This document shows positions 6,247-14,721 of a stretch of 16,746 nt of DNA, one piece after another. How positions within the stretch are numbered: the stretch's first letter is position 1; every line of letters begins with the position of its first letter. The stretch comes from Lachnospiraceae bacterium. Lineage in GTDB: Bacteria; Bacillota_A; Clostridia; Lachnospirales; Lachnospiraceae. The DNA is taken from contig JAISHZ010000281.1 in NCBI GenBank assembly GCA_031262285.1, positions 1-16,746 on the forward strand. The letters are read 5' to 3'. The translations under genes were made by a program, and so were the position numbers. The notes under the pieces were generated by a model. That model made no database searches and had not been told where the DNA came from. It saw nothing but the letters and a program-made list of their open reading frames with translations.

Positions 6247-7959
6247 ATGAAATCAGCAGCGGAATTAAGAACGAACATCAGAGCATTAGATCGTATGGGA
6301 TATCAAAACTACAAAGCTTTGGAAGGGGAGTACCAATTCGGTTTTTTTGTCCTTGGTATCGATCATATTCAGAGTGATCCCTTTGCTCCGCCGTCCAAAG
6401 TTCATTGTACTTTAGAAGGAACCGTAGCCAGATTTCCGGAGCCGTTTTATTCCACCAAGGCTAAGAAGATTGCATTAGAAGATTATCTGACCAGAAAATT
6501 TGCCGAAAAATTAGCTCAGTACCGACGCAAAACATACGCCACCGGATTAAGCGGGATCCTTGAAATCAGCAAGTGCGGACAGGAAGTATTGGAAAGATCC
6601 TGCATGGAGATCAATGCGCAAACAGGATCTCTTACCACTCATTTTGAGATCGGATTTCCTGCGAAGGGGCGTACCATCGATGGAAAAGAACTCATTCATT
6701 TACTGTTCGAATTTATCCCATCTTGCGTGAGTGCTTCACTCAAATTTTTTAGCCTCAATGAAAAAGATCTGAGGAAAACGATTCGTTTGAGTGAGGATCA
6801 AGCATACATACGGGCACAGCTTCAGAGACATTCCCTAGTCGCGTTTGTGGCAAATGGGTCGATATTACCCAGAGGTTCCGGCGTAGCACAAACGCCTATG
6901 TTGGATGCCATTCCCTTTGTATCCCCGCCGGAATATGAAGTGACTTTGCATTTGCCCAGATACGGAACGCTGATCGGTATGGGGATTCCTTGTGGAGTAA
7001 CATTGATCGTGGGGGGCGGATTTCACGGCAAATCAACACTGTTGGAAGCGTTGGAACAAGGGGTTTACAACCATATCCAAGGAGACGGGCGTGAATATGT
7101 GATTACAGATTGTACCGCACTGAAACTACGAGCGGAAGATTCCAGATATATTAGCTCCACCGATATTTCATCGTTTATCAATCATTTACCCGGAGCGGCA
7201 AATACCACTTGCTTTTCCTCCGAGGATGCCAGTGGGAGCACTTCCCAAGCGGCGAATCTCGTGGAAGGACTGGAAGCGGGGGCAAAGGTTTTATTGATTG
7301 ATGAAGATACCTCGGCGACGAATTTCATGATTCGCGATGAACTCATGCGATTGGTGGTAACCGAAGAAGAAGAACCGATCACTCCATTCTATCATAGAGT
7401 GCGAGAGCTATATGAACAGGAAGCCGTGTCAACGATTCTGGTGGCGGGTAGCAGCGGCGCTTTTTTTCATGTCGCAGACGCAATCATACAGATGAAAGAA
7501 TATGTTCCGTACGATATCACTCCCAAAGCGAAAGAAGTCATGAAAGCCTATCCGCCCAAAGATACTGCCGCCAAACCTTACCAAAGACCAACCGGCAAAC
7601 GCATACCCTGTCAAAAAGAAGATACATTTTTGCATGATTATATTAAAGTGAAAGTTTATAGCATGGACAGCATACAAATCAACAATATCGGTACAGATTT
7701 GCGGTATTTGGAGCAAATCGTGCATCCGGAACAGCTTGGTGCATTAGCGTATCTGATAATATATGCGGTTTGGTATCTGATGGATGGGAGTAGGACGTTA
7801 GGCGAGGTGGTGGATCTGTTAGAGGAAAAGATAGATCAAGAAGGTCTTGGCTTCCTTCATCATATTTTTCATGGAGCGATGGGACTATCCAGACCACGTA
7901 GACAAGAGATTTTTATGTGCTTGAATCGATGCAGAGAATTGTATTTCAGAGCAATCTAA
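6247..7959 (+). CDS. Predicted ATPase of the ABC class (ABC_ATPase family)
   Basis: This 570-residue protein matches the soluble family annotated as predicted ATPase of the ABC class (ABC_ATPase, function unknown). The N-terminus MKSAAELRTN leads into the family hallmark GIDHIQSDPFAPPS (37-50). A P-loop GGGFHGKST lies at 256-264, an ABC-signature-like SGSTSQAA at 329-336 and a Walker B VLLIDED at 348-354. There are no membrane segments, so it is not a transporter. The frame is open 63 codons further upstream into the previous gene, but that extension lacks family similarity; the ATG at 6247 is chosen for the N-terminus and the GAGAGGG just before it. It lies 97 bp after the S66 peptidase and 39 bp before the SNF2 gene. 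Its biological role is not known. Confidence 0.88.
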   Translation: MKSAAELRTNIRALDRMGYQNYKALEGEYQFGFFVLGIDHIQSDPFAPPSKVHCTLEGTVARFPEPFYSTKAKKIALEDYLTRKFAEKLAQYRRKTYATGLSGILEISKCGQEVLERSCMEINAQTGSLTTHFEIGFPAKGRTIDGKELIHLLFEFIPSCVSASLKFFSLNEKDLRKTIRLSEDQAYIRAQLQRHSLVAFVANGSILPRGSGVAQTPMLDAIPFVSPPEYEVTLHLPRYGTLIGMGIPCGVTLIVGGGFHGKSTLLEALEQGVYNHIQGDGREYVITDCTALKLRAEDSRYISSTDISSFINHLPGAANTTCFSSEDASGSTSQAANLVEGLEAGAKVLLIDEDTSATNFMIRDELMRLVVTEEEEPITPFYHRVRELYEQEAVSTILVAGSSGAFFHVADAIIQMKEYVPYDITPKAKEVMKAYPPKDTAAKPYQRPTGKRIPCQKEDTFLHDYIKVKVYSMDSIQINNIGTDLRYLEQIVHPEQLGALAYLIIYAVWYLMDGSRTLGEVVDLLEEKIDQEGLGFLHHIFHGAMGLSRPRRQEIFMCLNRCRELYFRAI

Positions 7960-7998
7960 CAGTACAGAGCCGGACGCACACAAAGAGGAAATGTTGCC

Positions 7999-10900
7999 AT
8001 GTTAACAAAGACGGATATCAAAACGATGACGACCTCAACAACCTATCAACGAGGGGTGGCTCTCTGGAAAGAGGAGCGCGTCAAAGAGTTTCAAATAGAA
8101 ATGCTGGAAGAGCAGGTGGTTGTTTCAGCAAAGGTAAAGGGAAAAGCAGAAGAATATTATACGCCAAAAATATTCTACGATCCTATGGAAGCCGACTCTG
8201 AGGAATATCTGTGCAACTGTTTTGCTTTCGGTAGATACAACGGGATATGCAAACATTGTGTAGCACTGGGCATGACACTGATCGAATCGAGAAAGTCCAA
8301 GTCAGCAAAGCGTGAACCCACTGCCTATGAACTGAGCAATAAAGCAATGTTGGAACAGATCAATAAGAGGACATTTTCCGGAGATACCAATTCCAATATG
8401 CGCGCCCTGCTCTCTCGGCACATGATGAAACGCTCGACCCCCATCATCCAAAAAGATGTGGTTGGGAATGTGAAAATAGAACCTTATCTTTTCTTGGATC
8501 ATCAAGGAGCTGAAGTGGAATTTCGCATCGGCATCACACAGATGTATATTTTAAAGGATGTATATGAGTTTGAGAAGCACATGGAGGATGGAACACACTT
8601 TTCTTACGGACAAAAATTGGGCTTTATTCATACAGAGGATGTTTTCACCAAGGAATCGTCGCCGATCGCTCGCTTTTTGTTGCGTTGGACGACAAATAAT
8701 GCATACGCACCTTCATATGGAGGCTATGGGTATGGTTATGGCTATTCTTCCTATTCGCAAACAAAGACTCGCAGGATCTCTTTGTCCAGAGGCGAATTGG
8801 AAGACTTCCTTGAAACAACAGCGCAGATCGGATTTGTAGGGAAACTCTTTCAAACGGCGGAACAGCGATATCAGTTGAAGCAAGGAGAACCCCAACGCTT
8901 TTTGACAATCAAAGAGAATAATCAAAAAATCCAATTGTCTATGAAGATACCGGATTATTGTTGCTGCACCTCGTATGTCTTCTTTTTTGAGAAAGGTTCT
9001 GTTTATCAGATACATTATAAACAATTGGGTGAGGTTGCTGATTTCTTAATCGCATATGAAGAGCAGCATACGCAGCCGATTACCATCGGACGAACAGATA
9101 TCCCTCTTTTTTGCCGTGAGTTGCTACCTTCCTTAGAGAGCTTTTTTACCGTTGATCAAGAGGAGTTTGATCTGGCGCGTTTTGGGGTGTTGGAAGCCAA
9201 GTTTGAAATCTATTTGGATTCGCCGCAAAAAGATTATATCACTTTCAAAATCCTATCCATATATGACACCAAACAATACAATGTATTTGATCCGGTACTA
9301 AACAATCACAAGAGGGATCTGTTACGCGAGATGGAAATGCGTACCTTGGTAGGGCACTATACCAATGCGTATGATGATCAAGAAAAATGCTTAGTACTGG
9401 CAAATGATGAAGAAAAATTGTTTGAACTCCTAACAACTGGGATTGTGGCGTTGCAAGACATCGCTCAAGTCTTTATATCAGACAGCATGAAACATATGAA
9501 AGTAGCGAAATCGCCTGCGGTGACTGTAGGCGTACAGCTGTCGGGTGATCTTCTGGAGTTGCAAATCACAAGCGGAGATCTATCCAAAGAGCAAATTATC
9601 GAGATTTTGTCACAATATCAAAAGAAGAAAAAGTATTATCGTCTCAAAAGCGGCGAGTTTATCAATATGGAAGGGGAAGGTCCTAAGGCGTTGGCAGAAT
9701 TGCAGCAAGGGTTGCATTTAACCGACCGACAGCTTTCGCAGGATCATATCACGATCCCCAAATACCGTGCACTCTATCTGGACGCCCAATTCAAAGAATG
9801 GCAAGGGATACCATCACACAAAAACAGTGAATTCCGTGCTTTAGTTCGCAATATGAAGACCATTGAAGACAACGATTTTGAGATTCCGTCGGAGTTAGAT
9901 CAAACATTGCGAGAGTATCAAAAAAGAGGTTTTTTATGGCTCAAAACCATTAAAAGCAATGGGTTTGGCGGCATCTTAGCAGATGATATGGGACTGGGCA
10001 AAACGTTGCAGGTCATCGCCTTTTTGCTGTCAGAGCAAAAAGAAGGCGTTGCGTTTCGGAGATGTTTGATCGTTTGCCCGGCATCGCTTGTGTACAATTG
10101 GAATAGCGAAATCGAAAGATTTGCGCCGTCACTCCCCGTCAAAATGGTGGTGGGTAACGCCCAGCAGCGAACGGAGATACTTGCAAACGCAGAAAAAACA
10201 GATATTCTCATTACCTCATATGATTTGCTTCGCCGCGATATGGGAAGCTATACCAACTTAAAATTTGCATATCAAGTGATTGATGAAGCACAATTTATCA
10301 AAAACCAAAAGACCAAAATCGCGCAGGCGGTCAAATCCATCGAGGCAGGATTTCGGATCGCTTTAACCGGTACGCCTGTGGAAAATCGACTGAGTGAGCT
10401 GTGGAGCATTTTTGACTATTTGATGAGTGGTTTTCTATTCACTTATCCAAGATTCAAAACGGAGTTGGAGATTCCCATTGTATCAGATCAAAGAGAAGCT
10501 GCACTCACCAGATTGCAAAATATGATTCGTCCCTTTGTGCTTCGTAGATTAAAGAAAGACGTTTTGAAAGATTTGCCGGACAAAATAGAAGAAAATGTAT
10601 TTGCGATGCCCGAAGGGGAGCAGCAGATGCTTTATGACGCGCATGTCAAGCGCTTGCAGCTCCTTTTAGATAAGCAAAGCGAAGCAGAATTCCGTAGTTC
10701 CAAGATTCAAATCCTCTCGGAGTTGACGAAATTACGTCAACTTTGCTGTGATCCGGCTCTACTCTATGAAGATTATGACGGTAATAGTGCGAAGATGCAG
10801 ATGTGTATGGAACTCATTCAAAATGCAATCAATGGCGGGCACAAGATTCTTTTGTTTTCACAATTCACAACCATGCTAAGTCGTCTTGCAGATGCGCTTA

Positions 10901-11307
10901 CGCGAGAACAGATTGGGTACTATATGCTCACAGGAGCCACCTCAAAAGAACAACGCAAACAAATGGTAGAAGATTTCAACCGAGATGACACACCGGTATT
11001 TTGTATATCCCTAAAAGCAGGTGGGACAGGTCTCAACCTTGCTACCGCAGATATCGTCATTCATTACGATCCATGGTGGAATATCGCCGTCCAAAATCAA
11101 GCGACTGACCGTGCACACAGAATCGGGCAAAAAAATGTCGTTACGGTTTACAAATTGATCATCAAGGGCACGATAGAGGAAAACATCGTGAAACTACAAG
11201 ATAAGAAAAAGGAGCTTGCGGACCAGATTTTGAGCGGAGAAGGGATCGATCAAGGGAGATTCTCCAAAGAAGAACTGATGGAACTATTAGGAAATTCACC
11301 AAATTGA
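7999..11307 (+). CDS. SNF2-family helicase/ATPase with SWIM zinc finger
   Basis: This 1102-residue bacterial Swi2/Snf2 protein starts with a SWIM zinc finger (C72, C74, C84, H86). A long SNF2-associated region follows (about 100-640), then the two RecA-like lobes. Motif I is DDMGLGKT with K668, motif II is DEAQ (762-765), motif III is ALTGTPVENR, and motif VI is QATDRAHRIGQ (about 1034-1044). The C-terminal helicase lobe is complete and ends in DQILSGEG. The family translocates on double-stranded DNA and remodels protein-DNA complexes; bacterial members have few assigned roles. Residues 240-252 form an unusual Gly/Tyr repeat. The start follows AGAGGA at 7984-7989. A five-codon out-of-frame ATG frame (7991-8005) overlaps the start. 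It is the third gene of the plus-strand run. Confidence 0.93.
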   Translation: MLTKTDIKTMTTSTTYQRGVALWKEERVKEFQIEMLEEQVVVSAKVKGKAEEYYTPKIFYDPMEADSEEYLCNCFAFGRYNGICKHCVALGMTLIESRKSKSAKREPTAYELSNKAMLEQINKRTFSGDTNSNMRALLSRHMMKRSTPIIQKDVVGNVKIEPYLFLDHQGAEVEFRIGITQMYILKDVYEFEKHMEDGTHFSYGQKLGFIHTEDVFTKESSPIARFLLRWTTNNAYAPSYGGYGYGYGYSSYSQTKTRRISLSRGELEDFLETTAQIGFVGKLFQTAEQRYQLKQGEPQRFLTIKENNQKIQLSMKIPDYCCCTSYVFFFEKGSVYQIHYKQLGEVADFLIAYEEQHTQPITIGRTDIPLFCRELLPSLESFFTVDQEEFDLARFGVLEAKFEIYLDSPQKDYITFKILSIYDTKQYNVFDPVLNNHKRDLLREMEMRTLVGHYTNAYDDQEKCLVLANDEEKLFELLTTGIVALQDIAQVFISDSMKHMKVAKSPAVTVGVQLSGDLLELQITSGDLSKEQIIEILSQYQKKKKYYRLKSGEFINMEGEGPKALAELQQGLHLTDRQLSQDHITIPKYRALYLDAQFKEWQGIPSHKNSEFRALVRNMKTIEDNDFEIPSELDQTLREYQKRGFLWLKTIKSNGFGGILADDMGLGKTLQVIAFLLSEQKEGVAFRRCLIVCPASLVYNWNSEIERFAPSLPVKMVVGNAQQRTEILANAEKTDILITSYDLLRRDMGSYTNLKFAYQVIDEAQFIKNQKTKIAQAVKSIEAGFRIALTGTPVENRLSELWSIFDYLMSGFLFTYPRFKTELEIPIVSDQREAALTRLQNMIRPFVLRRLKKDVLKDLPDKIEENVFAMPEGEQQMLYDAHVKRLQLLLDKQSEAEFRSSKIQILSELTKLRQLCCDPALLYEDYDGNSAKMQMCMELIQNAINGGHKILLFSQFTTMLSRLADALTREQIGYYMLTGATSKEQRKQMVEDFNRDDTPVFCISLKAGGTGLNLATADIVIHYDPWWNIAVQNQATDRAHRIGQKNVVTVYKLIIKGTIEENIVKLQDKKKELADQILSGEGIDQGRFSKEELMELLGNSPN

Positions 11308-11390
11308 TATGTTGCTATGAACGCTGTAAGCGTGAAGAGGAACAGAAAACAAGGAACCGAAGGAATTGCGTCTTACGAGGAGGATAATGG

Positions 11391-11750
11391 ATGCAAGGAC
11401 AAGCATCTACAGAAGATTACTTGGAGACCATCTTACTTTTGTCCAGAGACAAAGGATCCATTCGTTCCAAGAATATCGTAGAAGAGATGGGTTTTTCAAA
11501 GCCCAGTGTCAGTGTGGCAATGAAAAAACTACGGGAGAAAGATCTCATTACGATGGATGAAGACGGTTTCATAACGCTCACGCAAGAGGGATCTGTATTG
11601 GCCAATCAAGTATACGACAGACATTCCACTCTCTATGAATGGCTCCTTCGCATCGGCGTCAGCGAACTGACGGCGGCGGCGGATGCCTGTCGTATGGAAC
11701 ACATTCTCAGCGAAGAAACCATTGCCAAAATAAAGCTACAATTACTTTAA
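11391..11750 (+). CDS. DtxR/MntR-family metal-dependent transcriptional regulator
   Basis: This 119-residue protein has a winged helix-turn-helix (about 5-68; recognition region KPSVSVAMKKL) and a short dimerisation domain (about 70-119). It lacks the C-terminal SH3-like domain of full-length DtxR, as MntR does. Putative metal ligands are D9 and E12 (MntR-like STEDYLE), H78 in the DRH motif, and C100, E103 and H104 in ACRMEHILS. The last trio matches the C102/E105/H106 site of DtxR rather than the Glu of MntR, so Fe(II) or Mn(II) selectivity is not obvious. The start is supported by GAGGAGGA. It sits 83 bp after the SNF2 gene and 31 bp before the carboxypeptidase. The feoA palindrome at 5036-5051 is a plausible target; that is inference. 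Confidence 0.88.
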   Translation: MQGQASTEDYLETILLLSRDKGSIRSKNIVEEMGFSKPSVSVAMKKLREKDLITMDEDGFITLTQEGSVLANQVYDRHSTLYEWLLRIGVSELTAAADACRMEHILSEETIAKIKLQLL

Positions 11751-11781
11751 AAACAGGCAAATAGATAAAGAAAGGCTTTTT

Positions 11782-13386
11782 ATGCTTCATAAGATAATGA
11801 TTCCCAAATCAAAAGCAATCCTAAGGAAAAGATCATCTTGTTTCGTAGCATGGTGTTTGGTCGTCTGTTGTCTGGTGACGACTTGGTGGACGACTGATGC
11901 TATCTACGCAGAAGCTTCGGTCAGTCGAGAAGAACGGCTAGAACAGCAGAGAGCGATGACCGTTGCAACCAACGAAATCGCGAATTGGCCGATTGGACCG
12001 GCGATCAGCGGAGAAGCTGCTATACTGATGGAAGCGCAAACCGGTACCATCCTCTACTCCAAAAATGTCGATTGGAAAGAATATCCTGCCAGTACGACGA
12101 AGTTACTGACTTGTCTGATCGCAGCGGAACAGTGTTCGATGGATGAAATGGTTACCATGTCCAAAGATGCGATCTATAGTACGCCATATGATAGCTCTCA
12201 CATCGCGATGGATGTTGGGGAATCGATCACAATGGAACAAGCGCTCAACGCGATTTTGATTCGCTCTGCGAACGAAGTGGCTTTTGCCGTCGGAGAGCAT
12301 ATCGCCGGTTCGTGGGAAGCGTTTGCGGATGTGATGAACGAACGCGCGGCGCAACTAGGATGCACGAATTCCAATTTCGTCAATCCCAATGGCTTACCGG
12401 ATGAAAATCACTATACCACTTGTACCGATATGGCGCTGATTGCAGACGCGTTTTTTGATATCGAATTATTGTGCAAAATATCATCCACGCCAATATTGCA
12501 TATTCCGGCATCTGATACGCAACCGCAAGATATTTTGGAAGCGTCCTCCAACCGATTGCTACCCGGCAAAGATTATGCCTATGAATACTTGGTAGGAAGC
12601 AAGACCGGATATACCAACGCTGCGCGCAATTGCTTGGTATCCTGTGCGCAAAAGGATGGGATGCGCTTGATATGTGTCGTGATGAAAGACGAAAGTCCCT
12701 TGCAGTTTGCGGACACGGTTTCCTTGTTTGATTATGGATTCAACAATTTTGAGATGATCAAAGTCGCTGATTATGAAACCAAATACGATATAGACAACGC
12801 GGGTTTCTTTTACAGTGACACGAGTATTTTCGGCAGCTCCAACCCTATTTTGTCTCTCAATCAAAGTGATCGGATCGTATTGCCCAAGACGATCCGATTT
12901 GAAGATACACAATCTTCCATCTCTTACGAGGGGTTAACAGACGATCAAGGAGCGCTTATCACATATACCTACAATGGGGTCGAGATCGGTACGGCGAGTG
13001 TAGATTGGGTGCAAGAAGGGGAACCGTATGATTTTGACAGTTTGCAAGCAATCGAAAATGAAGAACAGACGCAAACACAGGTAGAGTCAGAAGAGACCAA
13101 ACAAAAACAGGGCACTGACCAAGAAGAAGGGACTCCTGCTGTAGTCTTTATCAATGTCATGAAAATCGCCCTTGGTGGAGCCGTGATCGTCGCTCTCTTG
13201 ATAGCAGTAGCGGTAGGTCGTGTGATTCTCAAAAACTATGCGATTAATCTCAAATCAAGACGCGGTAAAGCATACAGACCTTCCAAGCACAGAGAGCGCA
13301 CTCCGGATTATGAAGATTTACGTGCAAGACACAAAGAACAAATCCGCGCTGCGAAGAGAAGATACAAAAGAAGCCGCAGATTTTAG
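11782..13386 (+). CDS. D-alanyl-D-alanine carboxypeptidase (DacF/PBP5-like, S11)
   Basis: This 534-residue low-molecular-mass penicillin-binding protein trims the terminal D-Ala of peptidoglycan pentapeptides outside the membrane. A basic start and hydrophobic segment (about 18-35) with IYAEA near residues 41-45 form a signal sequence. The catalytic motifs are STTK (104-107), SAN (162-164) and KTG (274-276). The catalytic domain is followed by a beta-rich domain, a Gln/Glu-rich linker and a true C-terminal membrane helix (about 455-480). The final 50 residues are strongly basic (ending RRYKRSRRF) and would lie in the cytoplasm. Typical DacA/DacF proteins end in an amphipathic anchor, so this tail is longer than usual. 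GAAAGG precedes the start. Confidence 0.92.
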   Translation: MLHKIMIPKSKAILRKRSSCFVAWCLVVCCLVTTWWTTDAIYAEASVSREERLEQQRAMTVATNEIANWPIGPAISGEAAILMEAQTGTILYSKNVDWKEYPASTTKLLTCLIAAEQCSMDEMVTMSKDAIYSTPYDSSHIAMDVGESITMEQALNAILIRSANEVAFAVGEHIAGSWEAFADVMNERAAQLGCTNSNFVNPNGLPDENHYTTCTDMALIADAFFDIELLCKISSTPILHIPASDTQPQDILEASSNRLLPGKDYAYEYLVGSKTGYTNAARNCLVSCAQKDGMRLICVVMKDESPLQFADTVSLFDYGFNNFEMIKVADYETKYDIDNAGFFYSDTSIFGSSNPILSLNQSDRIVLPKTIRFEDTQSSISYEGLTDDQGALITYTYNGVEIGTASVDWVQEGEPYDFDSLQAIENEEQTQTQVESEETKQKQGTDQEEGTPAVVFINVMKIALGGAVIVALLIAVAVGRVILKNYAINLKSRRGKAYRPSKHRERTPDYEDLRARHKEQIRAAKRRYKRSRRF

Positions 13387-13421
13387 GGACATCAGTTTGT
13401 CACATTAGGGGAGCAGCACCA

Positions 13422-14105
13422 TTGAATATCAAAGTGTATCTGCCAAAACCGCACATCCATTTTTCGGAGGTTGAGCCTTTTTTGTCCTTTGTCAGTTCAC
13501 AGAGAAAAGAGCGAATACAAAAACTGGTATTTGAGAAAGATAAGATCTTATCTCTCTGCACAGAACTGCTGATCCGTCGAGAAATAAGCATGGATCTAAG
13601 TATCGAACCTTATAATATTTTCTTAACAACCGAAAAGTGGGGGAAACCGCGTCTACAACACAACGAGGATTATCACTTTTCCGTTTCAAACACGCAAAAC
13701 GCCATCGTATATGTGGCTTCTGATAGCCCGATAGGTATTGATGTTGAGCGGATTCGAGAGTTCGATTCCTGCGAAAACATCGCACGGCGTATCATGACAC
13801 CCAAAGAACTACGCTCGATGCAGGAGAGCGATCAGCCACAGCTTTATTTTGTGGAAACATGGACGCGCAAGGAAGCCTATACCAAAATGACAGGACGTGG
13901 TCTGCTGCAACCCTTTAACGAGGTAGATGTGTATGCAGAAAGCGTCCTACGTCAGATATGGTCGGGCATTTATGACGACTATCAGATCAGCGTATGCACG
14001 GTTAATGCTCTTATCGAACCGGTAAAGGTCGTTTCTGTCGAAGACCTTCTAGCATACTTTACGCATTCACCAAACACCCTATCAGAAACCAAGTATCCTG
14101 GATAA
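13422..14105 (+). CDS. 4'-phosphopantetheinyl transferase, Sfp type
   Basis: This 227-residue Sfp/Gsp-family enzyme transfers the phosphopantetheine arm of CoA to a carrier-protein serine. The Mg/CoA-binding motifs are present: GIDVE (105-109) and WTRKEAYTK (147-155), with the preceding FSVSN (86-90) and a GKPRL segment. The start is TTG at 13422, read from AGGGGAG at 13407-13413, eight bases upstream; no in-frame ATG fits. It follows dacF by 35 bp and is the last gene of the plus-strand run. No carrier-protein, NRPS or PKS gene is in the window, so the substrate is unknown. The downstream 46 bp before the convergent thioredoxin gene show no clear terminator. Confidence 0.92.
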   Translation: MNIKVYLPKPHIHFSEVEPFLSFVSSQRKERIQKLVFEKDKILSLCTELLIRREISMDLSIEPYNIFLTTEKWGKPRLQHNEDYHFSVSNTQNAIVYVASDSPIGIDVERIREFDSCENIARRIMTPKELRSMQESDQPQLYFVETWTRKEAYTKMTGRGLLQPFNEVDVYAESVLRQIWSGIYDDYQISVCTVNALIEPVKVVSVEDLLAYFTHSPNTLSETKYPG

Positions 14106-14151
14106 ACCGCATAGGTAGAAAGCCGCGAACGTTTGAATCAATGTCATTTAC

Positions 14152-14478
14152 TTAAGGGGTGTAATCCGACAAAACACGAACCATATCATGGTAATCTGCT
14201 TCTGTACGTAAACCCGGCCATTGAAAAAGAGCTTCCCCTTCATAAAAAGCAACCACAGTAGGAGTTCCCAAGACGGAGTAAGTAGAAAAACTAGGGTGTG
14301 GAACATCAAAATCTACCAACCCGATCAACAACGCTGTAGGGGTTTCCAAACGAAGCTGTTCTAAGTAGCGGATGACCGGCACACACAGCGGACACCAATT
14401 CGTCCAAAACAAGATCAGCGATTTCCCGTGTTTTACTGTTTCCTCCAATGCCTCCGGCGCGATGATAGACAAACTCAT
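14152..14478 (-). CDS. Thioredoxin-like protein with CPLC active site
   Basis: This 108-residue single-domain thioredoxin fold has the redox motif WCPLC (28-32) after a hydrophobic strand LILFWTN and the cis-proline GTP at 71-73. The usual thioredoxin motif is CGPC; CPLC changes both middle residues and should alter redox potential and partner choice. There is no signal peptide, so it is cytoplasmic. The start is supported by AGAGGAG. It is convergent with the PPTase gene, and the chemotaxis receptor upstream is on the same strand, separated by a hairpin-rich spacer. Confidence 0.88.
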   Translation of the reverse strand: MSLSIIAPEALEETVKHGKSLILFWTNWCPLCVPVIRYLEQLRLETPTALLIGLVDFDVPHPSFSTYSVLGTPTVVAFYEGEALFQWPGLRTEADYHDMVRVLSDYTP

Positions 14479-14527
14479 TCTTGACTCCTCTCTTTGATTC
14501 CGATCCTATGGTTTAGGTGTCTCAAAA

Positions 14528-14560
14528 TCATGTTTTTGACTGCGAGCAGTCAATGCATGA
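14528..14560. repeat. Inverted repeat upstream of the thioredoxin-like gene
   Basis: TTGACTGC (14536-14543), GA, GCAGTCAA (14546-14553) is a perfect 8-bp stem. Outer arms TCATG (14528-14532) and CATGA (14556-14560) extend it. It lies 50-82 bases upstream of the thioredoxin start. On the minus strand TTGACT could be a -35 element, with TGATTT 17 bases on as a weak -10, so it may be an operator rather than a terminator. Confidence 0.5.
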
Positions 14561-14589
14561 CCTTTTGACCCTGGTATCATAATATATTG

Positions 14590-14618
14590 TATGAGAAGCT
14601 GCGAAGCAGATTCTCATA
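14590..14618. repeat. Hairpin, second of the 14.5-14.7 kb cluster
   Basis: TATGAGAA (14590-14597) pairs with TTCTCATA (14611-14618). Inside, CTGC (14599-14602), GAA, GCAG (14606-14609) continues the stem after one G/A mismatch. The 12 paired positions form a strong hairpin in either strand. It lies downstream of the chemotaxis receptor gene. Confidence 0.6.
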
Positions 14619-14638
14619 AAAGGCGCTGTCCTTGCGCC
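14618..14638 (-). terminator. Candidate intrinsic terminator of the chemotaxis receptor
   Basis: On the minus strand GGCGC, seven bases, GCGCC is followed directly by TTTT (14621-14618). The stem is short but pure GC. It is about 85 bases downstream of the receptor stop codon. The short T-run makes it a modest terminator; neighbouring hairpins may help. Confidence 0.4.
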
Positions 14639-14646
14639 GTGCATCG

Positions 14647-14677
14647 ATTATAGGAAGCTTTTTTTGCTTCCTATAAT
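14647..14677. repeat. Perfect 12-bp stem with T7/A7 loop
   Basis: ATTATAGGAAGC (14647-14658), seven T, GCTTCCTATAAT (14666-14677) is a perfect inverted repeat. Neither side is followed by a T-run, so it is not a standard intrinsic terminator. The homopolymer loop is exposed as A7 in minus-strand RNA and as T/U7 on the other strand. It is the hairpin nearest the receptor's 3' end and could protect the mRNA or bind a protein. Confidence 0.6.
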
Positions 14678-14721
14678 ATAAATATGGTAATTCCGGAGGA
14701 TGGTTCCGATTCGTTTGTATA

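Noticed and set aside
7991..8005. Five-codon leader peptide MLPC plus one stop overlapping the SNF2 start
   Set aside because: The ATG is only one base from the AGAGGA site, too close for efficient initiation, and the frame is too short to support as a gene.
11316..11340. Small hairpin ACGCT-GTA-AGCGT after the SNF2 gene as a terminator
   Set aside because: The stem is only five bp with no T-run, and the next gene follows closely in the same direction.
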